Origin: Gorillibacterium timonense
Lineage (GTDB): Bacteria > Bacillota > Bacilli > Paenibacillales > NBRC-103111
Direction of reading: 5' to 3'
Assembly: GCF_001457415.1 (NCBI RefSeq)
Contig: NZ_LN881724.1
Location: 930,001 to 994,000 of the forward strand
DNA: 64,000 bases
Positions 16,014 through 23,788 of the stretch are shown here, one piece after another. The notes beneath the pieces are model-generated. The model worked only from the letters and a program-made list of their open reading frames with translations. It made no database searches and was not told the DNA's origin. Each line of letters begins with the position of its first letter. Positions within the stretch are counted from its first letter, which is position 1. The translations under genes and the position numbers were made by a program.

Positions 16014-16057
16014 TTGACTTTGTATGTGACACAAACTATATTGTTTGTATCACAAAC
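16014..16057 (+). promoter_or_regulatory. Sigma-A promoter with overlapping MarR-type operators
   Basis: TTGACT (16014-16019) and TATATT (16037-16042) are spaced by exactly 17 bases upstream of the quinone-oxidoreductase gene. Two dyads overlap it: TTTGT-ATGTGAC-ACAAA (16019-16035) between the -35 and -10, and GTTTGT-ATC-ACAAAC (16043-16057), a perfect 6-3-6 inverted repeat, just downstream of the -10. Binding of the divergent MarR protein there would block transcription. Confidence 0.75.
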
Positions 16058-16092
16058 TAATATAAAGCAAAGTCGCAAATGGAGGTTTTCTT

Positions 16093-17058
16093 ATGCGTGC
16101 AGCAGTTGTACGTTCGTTCGATTCTGCTCCCCGGTATGAATGGTTTGACCTGCCTCAATTGGCCGGGCCGTCAGAAGTCCTTGCCGAGGTTCTAGCTGCG
16201 GGCCTGCACCCCCGTGTCCGGTCCCAGGCGGACGGTTCTCACTACACCAGTGGCAAGGAACTGCCGATCATCCCAGGCATCGACGGGGTGGGTCGACTGC
16301 CAGACGGTCGACAGGTCTATTTCGTCGCACCGAGTACCCCGTATGGGACACTGGCGGAAAAGGCTGTGATTGACCTGCGCCGCAGCGTATCTTTACCTGA
16401 AGGGGCTGATCCGGTTCGGATCGCTGCCGCCATGAACCCGGCAATGTCGTCGTGGGTGGCGCTGCGGCGCCGTGCGGATTTTCAGCCAGGGCAGCGGGTG
16501 CTGGTGTTAGGCGCGACCGGTAACTCGGGGCAGATGGCTATCCAGATCGCCAAGCTCTTGGGCGCGAGCCAAGTCATCGGCGCGGGACGCGATCCGGAGC
16601 GCCTCCATGCGCTTATGGAGTTAGGCGCTGATGAGACCGTCTCCCTGGAAGGCGATCCGAAGGAGGCGGCAGACCGGTTGGGCGAGGCAGCTGCAGAGGT
16701 TGACGTCGTAATCGACTACCTGTGGGGGAAGCCTGCGGAGTTAGCCATGCTTCCCTTGCTCACTCGGAGATCGGACCGGGGCCGGGCGTTGACTTGGATT
16801 CAGATCGGCTCCGTGGCTGGACCCTCCGCGGCTGTGCCTTCAATCGCACTTCGCTCCGCCAATTTCCGCTTGCTCGGCAGCGGCCAGGGGTCGGTCTCGA
16901 CCGCCGGGTATGTCGCCGAATTCCCATCGCTCATCGACGCGATTACGGCTGGCAAGCTGAAGGTAAACGCGGTGGCATTTCCACTCTCGCAAGTGGAGGA
17001 AGTGTGGAAGGCACCATCCGATCCGGGGCAACGGATTGTATTTTCTCCGCAGGGATAG
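16093..17058 (+). CDS. Quinone oxidoreductase-like MDR family protein
   Basis: This 321-residue medium-chain dehydrogenase/reductase lacks the zinc-ligand pattern and has the NADPH-binding core VLVLGATGNSGQMAIQIAKLLGASQVIGAGR around residues 140-168. It is therefore a quinone oxidoreductase or enone reductase that reduces reactive carbonyls or quinones. The N-terminal GroES-like fold is recognisable (AGPSEVLAEVLAAGLHP, IPGIDGVGRLPDGRQVYF). ATG 16093 follows GGAGG at nine bases. The divergent MarR gene and the operator over the promoter indicate induction by an electrophile that is probably also the substrate. The substrate itself cannot be named. Confidence 0.85.
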   Translation: MRAAVVRSFDSAPRYEWFDLPQLAGPSEVLAEVLAAGLHPRVRSQADGSHYTSGKELPIIPGIDGVGRLPDGRQVYFVAPSTPYGTLAEKAVIDLRRSVSLPEGADPVRIAAAMNPAMSSWVALRRRADFQPGQRVLVLGATGNSGQMAIQIAKLLGASQVIGAGRDPERLHALMELGADETVSLEGDPKEAADRLGEAAAEVDVVIDYLWGKPAELAMLPLLTRRSDRGRALTWIQIGSVAGPSAAVPSIALRSANFRLLGSGQGSVSTAGYVAEFPSLIDAITAGKLKVNAVAFPLSQVEEVWKAPSDPGQRIVFSPQG

Positions 17059-17088
17059 ACAGGCGGGCGATGAATTCTCCCGAATAAA

Positions 17089-17130
17089 GCAAAGCGTCAA
17101 GGAACGGTTTCCACGTCCTTGACGCTTTGC
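17089..17130. terminator. Bidirectional terminator hairpin
   Basis: GCAAAGCGTCAAGGA (17089-17103) pairs perfectly with TCCTTGACGCTTTGC (17116-17130) across a 12-base loop. Its reverse complement is followed by TTTATT. It separates the oxidoreductase gene from the convergent GH18 gene. Confidence 0.85.
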
Positions 17131-17205
17131 GTTTTGGTTACTGCCGAAGCTTGGCTGCGAGAAGATGAATGGGTTTGGCCTTCGTAGTGAATGCCGGAAA
17201 GCGTC

Positions 17206-19242
17206 TTAATAGTCGCTGTCGGTGTGGATCTCAAGCCAGCTTTGCAGCCTCGCCAGCATAACGGCGGCCTCTGCGCGGGTTGCGGACCGTTCCGCGCCAA
17301 AGTGGGAGGAGGTTTGTCCCTTGACGATCCCTTGATCCAATGCGATGGCGACAGAGCGCCTCGACCAAGTAAGGGAGCCTTGATCGAGGAACGGACGCAG
17401 CAGCTCCTCCTGCTTGGCGGTACTAGGTGGAGCAAACGAAGCCGTCAGCGTCATCAAACGGCTAATCATGACCGCCATCTCCTCCCGGCTGATCGGAGCA
17501 TCCGGGAGGAACCTTCTGCCCGGATACCCGGTTGTCACGCCGAGGTCGGTGAGAAAGCGGGCGCTGGAGGCGTACCAGCTGCCGGAACGGACATCGCTGA
17601 AGCCAGATGCCGCATTCGTACCGGCGGGAGTTCCTCCGATATACAGGCGCGACAGCAGCACGGCGAATTCGGCTCTTGAAACGGGGCGATCCGGCTCGAA
17701 CCGGTTCGGAGCCGTCCCTGTGATCACGCGATCTCTTGCTAAGGCGAGTACGCTGTCCATGGCCGGGTGCCCCTTAAGATCGGAGAAGGAGACCGTAGAA
17801 GTCAAAGGCTTAGCCGGACTGATCCGTTGAAAGGCGGACCAGATATCGGCCGTTTCTTCCCCCATGTACCAGGCAGCCGCCCCGCGCAAAGCATAGTCTT
17901 GGATCAAAGCGGTTCTTCTCTTCATGGAGTCGAGATCTTCGAGCCAAATCTGGTGCGCCACACCGGAGGACGTGTAGCTGACTCGATTTTGCTCCGTGGC
18001 GGAGTCCCAAGCTTTGCGCAGACCCAGGCGTTTAACTAGCTCAGCAGCTTGAGTGATCGGCATGTATTCGCTGCTGACACTTCCCGAAGACGGGATGGCC
18101 CAGTCGCGGGTGTAGAAAGGTAAACCGAGAATCACTTTCTGGCCGGGAACGTCATTCAAGAGCAGGCGGACGCCCTCTCTCAGCCAAGGGAGCGAGCTGA
18201 CGGAGCCGGCTGTAGGCGATCCCTCCCAGTGCTCGTCGTAGCCCATCAGGATGATAAAATCGGCAATCTCCCCAAGCTTCCTGCGGTCGAAGGATCCGGA
18301 CCAATAGGGATCGGGGTTCGTGCGGCTGACATCGACCGATATTTTTTTGCCTAGAGGATGAAGGGCATCTGCAAGCTCTTGCACGAAGGTGACGAAGAGA
18401 GCCTTGTTATCCGGTTGAATGTTCTCGAAATCGAGGTTGATGCCGTCGGCCATTGTTCGCTTTAAGGATGCAGTGATGGCGGCTATGGCAGCTTTACGTG
18501 AATCGGCGGATTTGAGAAAACGGTCGGTCATGTCCGAATCGAAGCGATTCCCGAACAGCGGCCAAACCTCTTGGCCGAGGGTATGACTGGAGGCGACATA
18601 AGCAGCATCATCGCTCACGGAGAGAGGACCGTCCTCCTTTTCTAGGAAATACCAGCGCGGTGAGACGACGTTCAGTTGATCGGACACCCGATTTTGTTGA
18701 TGATAGGTTTCGCGGTCAGCAAACGCATTCCACCCCAGGACATACCGTTTCACCGGTCTCAAGGTCATTAGAGCTTTATCGACGTATCCGGTTTTCCCGT
18801 CCAAAAGCTGCAGCTTAATGGAGCTGGAATCTTGCGAGAGGACAGGGTATTCCTCACCAGCTGTGAGATTGGCAAGCAGGCGAGTGCGCTCTCGGTCAGA
18901 GTAGACGGGGGTGTGAGAGGCTCTCGCGGCGGCAGCCAAGTAGGGCATCACCTCGGGGATGGCCGGGAGGCTGACTTCGACAGCTTTGGCAACAGAAGTC
19001 GCTGTAGCTGCAGTGGCAACGGTGGCAACGGAGGTTGCTGCAATGGCCGTGGCAGCGGAGGCCGATGCGGATGCTGTGAATGCTGCGGCAGCTGTTACAG
19101 CATGTGTCGCCTCTTCTTGTGAAGCAGCATAAGCCTCCTCCCCCTTTGTAGCAGGGAAGGCGGTAGGCGGGACGGCGAGAGACAAGAGAAGAAGGGACAG
19201 CATGCTCCGTTTGAGAGTCTTCGAGAAATGAAATACTGGCAC
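17206..19242 (-). CDS. Secreted GH18 glycosidase with SH3-like and C-terminal SLH domains
   Basis: This 678-residue exported protein has a signal peptide, a striking Ala/Thr/Val-rich spacer (about residues 40-95), an SH3-like domain (about 105-165, VYSDRERTRLLANLTAGEEYPVL), and a GH18 barrel (about 165-470). The catalytic strand is ADGINLDFENIQ, with the Glu proton donor in the DxxxDxE pattern, and ILMGYDEHWEG and AAWYMGEET are further barrel strands. Three SLH motifs close the protein (about 485-670). This architecture matches spore or wall GH18 proteins of the YaaH/SleL group, though S-layer anchoring points to the vegetative wall. The start is GTG 19242 after AAGGA. An inner ATG at residue 14 is less likely because it drops the basic n-region. 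Confidence 0.88.
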   Translation of the reverse strand: MPVFHFSKTLKRSMLSLLLLSLAVPPTAFPATKGEEAYAASQEEATHAVTAAAAFTASASASAATAIAATSVATVATAATATSVAKAVEVSLPAIPEVMPYLAAAARASHTPVYSDRERTRLLANLTAGEEYPVLSQDSSSIKLQLLDGKTGYVDKALMTLRPVKRYVLGWNAFADRETYHQQNRVSDQLNVVSPRWYFLEKEDGPLSVSDDAAYVASSHTLGQEVWPLFGNRFDSDMTDRFLKSADSRKAAIAAITASLKRTMADGINLDFENIQPDNKALFVTFVQELADALHPLGKKISVDVSRTNPDPYWSGSFDRRKLGEIADFIILMGYDEHWEGSPTAGSVSSLPWLREGVRLLLNDVPGQKVILGLPFYTRDWAIPSSGSVSSEYMPITQAAELVKRLGLRKAWDSATEQNRVSYTSSGVAHQIWLEDLDSMKRRTALIQDYALRGAAAWYMGEETADIWSAFQRISPAKPLTSTVSFSDLKGHPAMDSVLALARDRVITGTAPNRFEPDRPVSRAEFAVLLSRLYIGGTPAGTNAASGFSDVRSGSWYASSARFLTDLGVTTGYPGRRFLPDAPISREEMAVMISRLMTLTASFAPPSTAKQEELLRPFLDQGSLTWSRRSVAIALDQGIVKGQTSSHFGAERSATRAEAAVMLARLQSWLEIHTDSDY

Positions 19243-19349
19243 TTGATCAATCCTTCCAAAATAGAGAGAGTCTTCTCTATTGTAAAAAAGGAAGCTTCCG
19301 AGACCTAGTGAGTTTTATTGGAAAAAGAGAGCGCAGTCCGGTCTGCCAA

Positions 19350-19388
19350 GACGAGAAAAGCCGCTTGCCTGAAGCTTGGCAAACGGCT
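19350..19388 (-). terminator. Terminator of the glpX-deoR-rpiB operon
   Basis: Read on the minus strand, AGCCG-TTTGCC pairs with GGCAAG-CGGCT around an AAGCTTCA loop and is followed by TTTTCTCGTCTT. It lies about 150 bases past the rpiB-like stop. Confidence 0.7.
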
Positions 19389-19532
19389 GTTGCTAGGGAT
19401 TGCGGCTATGATTCGTCCGATTCTAGTAAGGAAGGGAACGGATACCGGGTGAGGAATTCGCTACGAACTTTCTCCGACATTGGCTTATCGGATGAAGGCG
19501 GTGCTCACTCGCTTGCCCGGGCCATCCGCGGT

Positions 19533-19982
19533 TCAGCCGAGACGGTTGCGTTCGTGCTCAATAATCTTGCCGACCTTCCTGGCGGATTCGCCTCCGCCAA
19601 ATTCCGAGGCAAGCCAAATGTCGATGACGAGCTTGGCTTCCTGCCAGTCGATGATCCAGGCGCCCATGGTGAGAATCTGCGCGTCGTTGCTCTTGCGCGC
19701 CCGTTCTGCTGAGATGGGGTCGTGGCATAGGGCAGCCCGTACCCCCGCCACCTTGTTGGCGGAGATCGCCATGCCGTTGCCTGTGCCGCAGACCAGGATT
19801 GCTCGGGATTCCTCTTCTCGCGCAATGAGATCGGCGGCGGCAAAGGCGATGTCCGGGTAATCCGCAGGCTGATCCGAATGGCAGCCGAGATCCCGGACAT
19901 CTATCCCTTGCTCTCGTAAGTAGGCTTTTATCTGCTCCTTTAAGACAAAGCCGTTATGATCGCAGCCAAGCACAAGCCTCAT
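19533..19982 (-). CDS. RpiB/LacA/LacB family sugar-phosphate isomerase
   Basis: This 149-residue isomerase has the family start MRLVLGCDHNGFVLKEQ, the catalytic Cys loop LVCGTGNGMAISANKVAGVRAAL around residues 64-86, HDPISAERARKSNDAQIL and TMGAWIIDWQEA. Members interconvert aldose and ketose phosphates such as ribose 5-phosphate/ribulose 5-phosphate, or tetrose and allose phosphates in catabolic operons. The loop has Asn where RpiB usually has Ile or Leu (CGTGxGM), so the substrate may not be ribose 5-phosphate. Its ATG overlaps the stop of the deoR-type gene (ATGA), showing tight coupling in the glpX-deoR-rpiB operon. Confidence 0.85.
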   Translation of the reverse strand: MRLVLGCDHNGFVLKEQIKAYLREQGIDVRDLGCHSDQPADYPDIAFAAADLIAREEESRAILVCGTGNGMAISANKVAGVRAALCHDPISAERARKSNDAQILTMGAWIIDWQEAKLVIDIWLASEFGGGESARKVGKIIEHERNRLG

Positions 19983-20770
19983 ACGCTTCGTCCGGCTTTC
20001 TCGATGCTGACCGTATTCACGCGGATGTTCCGACTTCGAAGATCATCCAATACGTCGGAAGGAGCTCCGTCGTCGGTGATGAACGTGTGAATCCGGCTCG
20101 TGTCGGCATAGCTGGCGATGGAATTGACATTTATCTTCGAGCTGTCCATCAGCGCGATGACCTTGGATGACGCTTGGACCATTCTGCGCTTGAGCTCCAC
20201 CTCATAGAGATTGAAGTCCATGAGGCCGCCGTCGATCTGAAAGCCTGCCGGAGAGGTAAAGAGGCAATCCACTTTAATCTTATTCAAAATATCTTCGCCG
20301 AGCGTACCTTCCACAGCGCCTGAACCTACGCGGAGTACGCCTCCGATCAAGATGACGTGCATGTTGGGGTTTTCCTTCAGCTCCAGCGCCGTGTAGATTC
20401 CGCTCGTCACGACCGTCAACCGATAGGGGAGCTTGCGGAGATGCTTGGCTAACTCCAGGGCGGTCGTGCTGGCATCGACCAGAATGCATTGGCCGTCTTG
20501 AACGAGCTCGGCGGCTTTTCGGCCGATGGCGGCCTTCTCGGGCTGGTGACGCCTCTCGCGTTCGGCATAAGCATATTCCGGTCGTGCTTGCTCGACCAGG
20601 ACGGCTCCGCCATGGATTCGGCGGACAAGGCCCTCCTCTTCGAGCAGGTTCAGGTCGGTGCGCAGGGTCGCTTCCGACACGTTCAACCGGACGGACAGCT
20701 CTTTGACGGATGCCCGCTGGTTCTCAGTCAAATAATCAATCAGCAAAGTGCGCCGCTCATCGGCAAACAA
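19979..20770 (-). CDS. DeoR family transcriptional repressor
   Basis: The start is taken as TTG 20770, giving the normal family opening FADERRTLLIDYL. It has GGAG nine bases upstream, while in-frame ATG 20785 has no site. The N-terminal helix-turn-helix is VKELSVRLNVSEATLRTDLNLLEEEGLVRRIHGGAV (about residues 20-58). The C-terminal sugar-phosphate sensing domain has KAAELVQDGQCILVDASTTALELAK and VTSGIYTALEL, the isomerase-like fold of DeoRC. It lies between glpX and the rpiB-like gene and overlaps the latter, so it probably represses its own operon until a phosphorylated sugar intermediate appears. Repeated CGAAAA boxes before glpX are the likely operator. Confidence 0.88.
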   Translation of the reverse strand: MFADERRTLLIDYLTENQRASVKELSVRLNVSEATLRTDLNLLEEEGLVRRIHGGAVLVEQARPEYAYAERERRHQPEKAAIGRKAAELVQDGQCILVDASTTALELAKHLRKLPYRLTVVTSGIYTALELKENPNMHVILIGGVLRVGSGAVEGTLGEDILNKIKVDCLFTSPAGFQIDGGLMDFNLYEVELKRRMVQASSKVIALMDSSKINVNSIASYADTSRIHTFITDDGAPSDVLDDLRSRNIRVNTVSIEKAGRSV

Positions 20771-20911
20771 GACGATCAACTCCATCGTTCATGAGATGTC
20801 AGGTTTCGAAAGCACGGGCAGAAGTATCTGCCTGGTATGAGCCCCTTAAGCTCATTATTTAAGCTGTTAGGCTCATCCGATTCGTCCTTCTCAGCGCTTT
20901 TAATACGCTCC

Positions 20912-21895
20912 TTAGCACAGTTCGGCAACGGGGAGCCGGATTCCTGCCTTCTCACTCTTCATAAAATAAACCTGACGCCCTTGTCCGATCCCCAGCATCG
21001 TATGAACCGCCCAATTGCCGCCGGAGTTCCGCCGTACACCGGACAGCAGCATGCTGTCGGTGATCCCGGTCGCTGCGAACAGACAATCATCGGAACGGAG
21101 AAAATCCTGCATGAAGAGAGGGGTGTCCGGCAGAACACCCATGAGCCGGCAGCGCAGCGCCTGCTCCTCGTTCTCTGGCTTCAGGCGACCCTGCAGCTCG
21201 CCTCCCAGGCAGTGTAGAGCCACAGCCGATACGACTCCTTCGGGTGCTCCTCCGATGCTGTAGAAAAGGTCAGCCGCCGTATCCGACAAGGCCGTCGCGA
21301 TCGAGCAGGAGACATCGCCCTCTTGAAATAAGGCCACCTTCGCTCCCGCGCGGCGGACCGTCTCGATGGCTTCTCGGTGACGGGGGCGATTCTGAATGGA
21401 CACGGTCATTTCGCGCATGTCCTTGCCGAGCGCTTTTGCCGTCTGCTGCAGATTGTAGAGGAGAGGAGCCGTGATATCAATCTGCCCGGCAGCGGCCGGA
21501 CCGACGGCAAGCTTTTCCATGTAGGTGTCGGGGGCGTGCAGCAGGCAGCCTTCGGGCGCGATGGCGATGACCGACAGGGAGTTGTCGAGTCCGTCCGCAA
21601 CCAGAGCGGTGCCTTCCAAAGGGTCGACTGCGATATCGACTCGCGGCCCTTGTCCCGTCCCGAGCTTCTCGCCGATGTAGAGCATCGGCGCTTCATCAAG
21701 CTCGCCTTCTCCGATAACGACCGTGCCTTGCATCGGCATCCGATTCAGCAGCGACCGCATGGCTTCTGTGGCTGCCCCGTCCGCTTCATTCTTGTTCCCG
21801 CAGCCGATCCATTCGGCGGAAGCGATCGCAGCTTGTTCGCATACGGCTGCAAGTGAGAGACCCAGGTGATGCACCGGCTCAGTAAATCCGTTCAT
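20912..21895 (-). CDS. glpX: Class II fructose-1,6-bisphosphatase (GlpX)
   Basis: This 327-residue phosphatase has GlpX hallmarks: GCGNKNEADGAATEAMR near residue 32, TVVIGEGELDEAPMLYIGE, the metal-site IAVDPLEGTALVADG around residue 90, and GGAPEGVVSAVAL. It dephosphorylates fructose 1,6-bisphosphate or, in some members, sedoheptulose 1,7-bisphosphate or tetritol bisphosphates, in the cytoplasm with Mn2+ or Mg2+. It is the first gene of the glpX-deoR-rpiB operon, which suggests a special sugar route rather than housekeeping gluconeogenesis. ATG 21895 follows AGGGG at ten bases. A 140-base spacer with two hairpins separates it from the deoR-type gene. Confidence 0.92.
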   Translation of the reverse strand: MNGFTEPVHHLGLSLAAVCEQAAIASAEWIGCGNKNEADGAATEAMRSLLNRMPMQGTVVIGEGELDEAPMLYIGEKLGTGQGPRVDIAVDPLEGTALVADGLDNSLSVIAIAPEGCLLHAPDTYMEKLAVGPAAAGQIDITAPLLYNLQQTAKALGKDMREMTVSIQNRPRHREAIETVRRAGAKVALFQEGDVSCSIATALSDTAADLFYSIGGAPEGVVSAVALHCLGGELQGRLKPENEEQALRCRLMGVLPDTPLFMQDFLRSDDCLFAATGITDSMLLSGVRRNSGGNWAVHTMLGIGQGRQVYFMKSEKAGIRLPVAELC

Positions 21896-21946
21896 GTTCG
21901 TTATCCCCTTTTTCGAACTCCGTTACTTTATCCGCATTTATCTTAA

Positions 21947-22005
21947 ATGATTTTTCGTTTATTATCGATATCTATCGAATCATTTTCGTATGATTTTCGT
22001 CTATT
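21947..22005 (-). promoter_or_regulatory. DeoR-type operator repeats before glpX
   Basis: On the minus strand the sequence ACGAAAATCAT recurs (21989-22000, 21979-21990 in part, and ACGAAAAATCAT at 21947-21958), with a palindrome CGATAGATATCG between. Two CGAAAA cores are 11 bases apart and a third is 31 bases further on. Spaced direct repeats of this kind are typical for DeoR proteins, and the operon encodes one. Confidence 0.6.
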
Positions 22006-22020
22006 GTTGAAAAATCGTAA

Positions 22021-22048
22021 CAAAAAACCCGCCGAGTGGCGGGAAAAA
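22021..22048 (-). terminator. Terminator of spoVR
   Basis: CCCGCC (22028-22033) pairs with GGCGGG (22038-22043). On the minus strand the stem is followed by TTTTTTG. It lies about 215 bases beyond the spoVR stop, with a repeat array in between. Confidence 0.85.
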
Positions 22049-22064
22049 GGTAGAGGAGTAGGGC

Positions 22065-22243
22065 CCGATTGGTCAGCCAAGCACCCAAATGGATCGTGAG
22101 CAGACCGAAAGACTAGCGGATTCGAGCACCCAAATGGATCGTGAGCAGACCGAAAGTCTAGCGGCTGAGCACGTCAATGGACCTGAGCGGACCGAGCAGC
22201 GAATAAACCTGGCTGACTGATTAGCAACCAAGCGACCAATCGG
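22065..22243. repeat. Tandem 43-45-nt repeat enclosed by inverted repeats (spoVR 3' region)
   Basis: Units beginning GCACCCAAATGG start at 22081 and 22126, and a decayed unit (GCACGTCAATGG) starts at 22169. The first two are identical over about 40 bases except for one position. CCGATTGGTC (22065-22074) on the left is the exact reverse complement of GACCAATCGG (22234-22243) on the right, and GTCAGCC (22072-22078) matches GGCTGAC (22211-22217). The block lies between the spoVR stop and its terminator, so it is probably transcribed as a structured tail. Confidence 0.75.
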
Positions 22244-22258
22244 CTCTACAAGAAGCTC

Positions 22259-23683
22259 TTAAAGAAACTGCCGTTGGTGCTTGTGGCCGTCGTAGCTGAA
22301 CAGGACAGGTTTGTCTTCCACGATCGTTTCCAGGTAGACGGGTTTACCCCAAAGCTGTTGGACATAGGGCAGGGTCTTTTCGATGTATTTGAGATCCAGC
22401 TCCATCCCCTCATAGCCGTGCTTCAAGTACAACTCTCCGCGCTTGCCATAATCGCCGTTCTCGACGGTCAGGTAGGGAAAGCCGCCGTTCACCCGTGTAT
22501 AGACCAGCTGATCCCGGACCCGGTGCCACGTTTTATCGGTGATCTTCCAGTCGCTGCCCTTCTTCTCGAAAATGTACAGGTCCAGGTCATCGACCAGCTC
22601 TTTGGTCAAGTAATTGCGCAGGAAGGACGTATCCGAATCGAACTCGCGCACCTCGAACAGCTTCTCCCGGCCTTTGCCTGGCTTTCGGCCGAAGCGTTCG
22701 CGCTCTTCCTCCGTCGGAGAGTCCCAGCGCTTCTCGATGTCTTCGTAGATTTTGTAGCCGAGGTAGTAGGGATTCAGGCTGTGCGTCGACGGGACGACGA
22801 CGGAGGAATTGAGCTTGGAGAACTCGATCGTCTCCTCGGGAGTAAGATCGAGCTCGCGTAGGATGCGGATGTGCCAATACGAAGCCCAGCCCTCGTTCAT
22901 GATCTTCGTCTCCATCTGGGGCCAAAAATAGAGCATCTCATCCCGCAGCATCGTCAGAATATCCCGCTGCCACGGCTCCAGATCGGCGGCGTACTGCTGA
23001 ATGAACCACAGCAGATCCTTTTCAGGGCGCGGTGGGAACCGTTTGGTGGGCTCCTTGGCTGGAACGTTGGAGGCGGCTGGGTCGGCTTCGAGATTCCACA
23101 GATCTTCATACCCGGTTTGCGGAATGTCGTTATCCGCTTCCGCCGCTTCCACAACCCCGTACCGATTGGGTGAATAGGGGCGGACCAAATCCGGATCGAT
23201 ATGCTCCTGAATCGCCAGCACCGCATCGAGAAAACGCTCGACCTTATCGGCGCCGTATTCAATCTCGTACTGTCGGATGCGCTCGGCGGTGGCGGACATG
23301 CTCTCCACCATGTCACGGTTCGTCTTGCTGAAGCGAGTGTTGTTCTTGAAGAAGTCGCAGTGGGCGAGCACATGGGCGACAATCAGCTTGTTCTGGATGA
23401 GCGAGTTGCCGTCGAGCAGGAACGCGTAGCACGGGTTGGAGTTGATGACGAGCTCATAGATTTTGCTCAGACCGAAGTCGTATTGCATTTTCATCTTGTT
23501 AAAGCTTTTTCCAAAGCTCCAGTGGCTAAATCTCGTCGGCATTCCATAAGCCCCGAACGTGTAGATGATATCCGCCGGGCAAATCTCATAACGCATCGGG
23601 TAGAAATCAAGGCCGAAGCCCTCCGCGATCTCAGTAATTTCCGCAATGGCCCTCTGCAAAGCCGCTTCCTCTTCGTGGTTCAA
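22259..23683 (-). CDS. spoVR: SpoVR family sporulation protein
   Basis: This 474-residue SpoVR protein includes the family landmarks [36 protein letters not shown] (residues 24-60), [23 protein letters not shown]-like [26 protein letters not shown], and the C-terminal [21 protein letters not shown]. In B. subtilis SpoVR is needed for normal spore cortex formation, and in other bacteria the family works with PrkA and YhbH/YeaH. TTG 23683 with GGAGGG seven bases upstream decides the start. YhbH is encoded on the same strand 5.5 kb away. No prkA is in the window. A sigma-E-like promoter may precede the gene. Confidence 0.93.
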   Translation of the reverse strand: MNHEEEAALQRAIAEITEIAEGFGLDFYPMRYEICPADIIYTFGAYGMPTRFSHWSFGKSFNKMKMQYDFGLSKIYELVINSNPCYAFLLDGNSLIQNKLIVAHVLAHCDFFKNNTRFSKTNRDMVESMSATAERIRQYEIEYGADKVERFLDAVLAIQEHIDPDLVRPYSPNRYGVVEAAEADNDIPQTGYEDLWNLEADPAASNVPAKEPTKRFPPRPEKDLLWFIQQYAADLEPWQRDILTMLRDEMLYFWPQMETKIMNEGWASYWHIRILRELDLTPEETIEFSKLNSSVVVPSTHSLNPYYLGYKIYEDIEKRWDSPTEEERERFGRKPGKGREKLFEVREFDSDTSFLRNYLTKELVDDLDLYIFEKKGSDWKITDKTWHRVRDQLVYTRVNGGFPYLTVENGDYGKRGELYLKHGYEGMELDLKYIEKTLPYVQQLWGKPVYLETIVEDKPVLFSYDGHKHQRQFL

Positions 23684-23722
23684 GCCGTTCCCTCCCCCAG
23701 CCGGTTGATCATGCTTCGTATC

Positions 23723-23752
23723 ATATATATGGAAAAAGCCAAGGGATGATTC
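23723..23752 (-). promoter_or_regulatory. Possible sigma-E-type promoter of spoVR
   Basis: Read on the minus strand, GAATCAT is followed after 14 bases by CATATATAT, resembling the sigma-E pattern (GAATA-like -35, CATA...T -10). It is placed 40 bases before the TTG start. The match is imperfect. Confidence 0.35.
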
Positions 23753-23788
23753 GGCGGGCTCAGCTCATGCATCATTTCAATCGTGTCA

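Noticed and set aside
22081..22200. CRISPR array
   Set aside because: Units repeat completely, only three copies exist, and there is no spacer variation.
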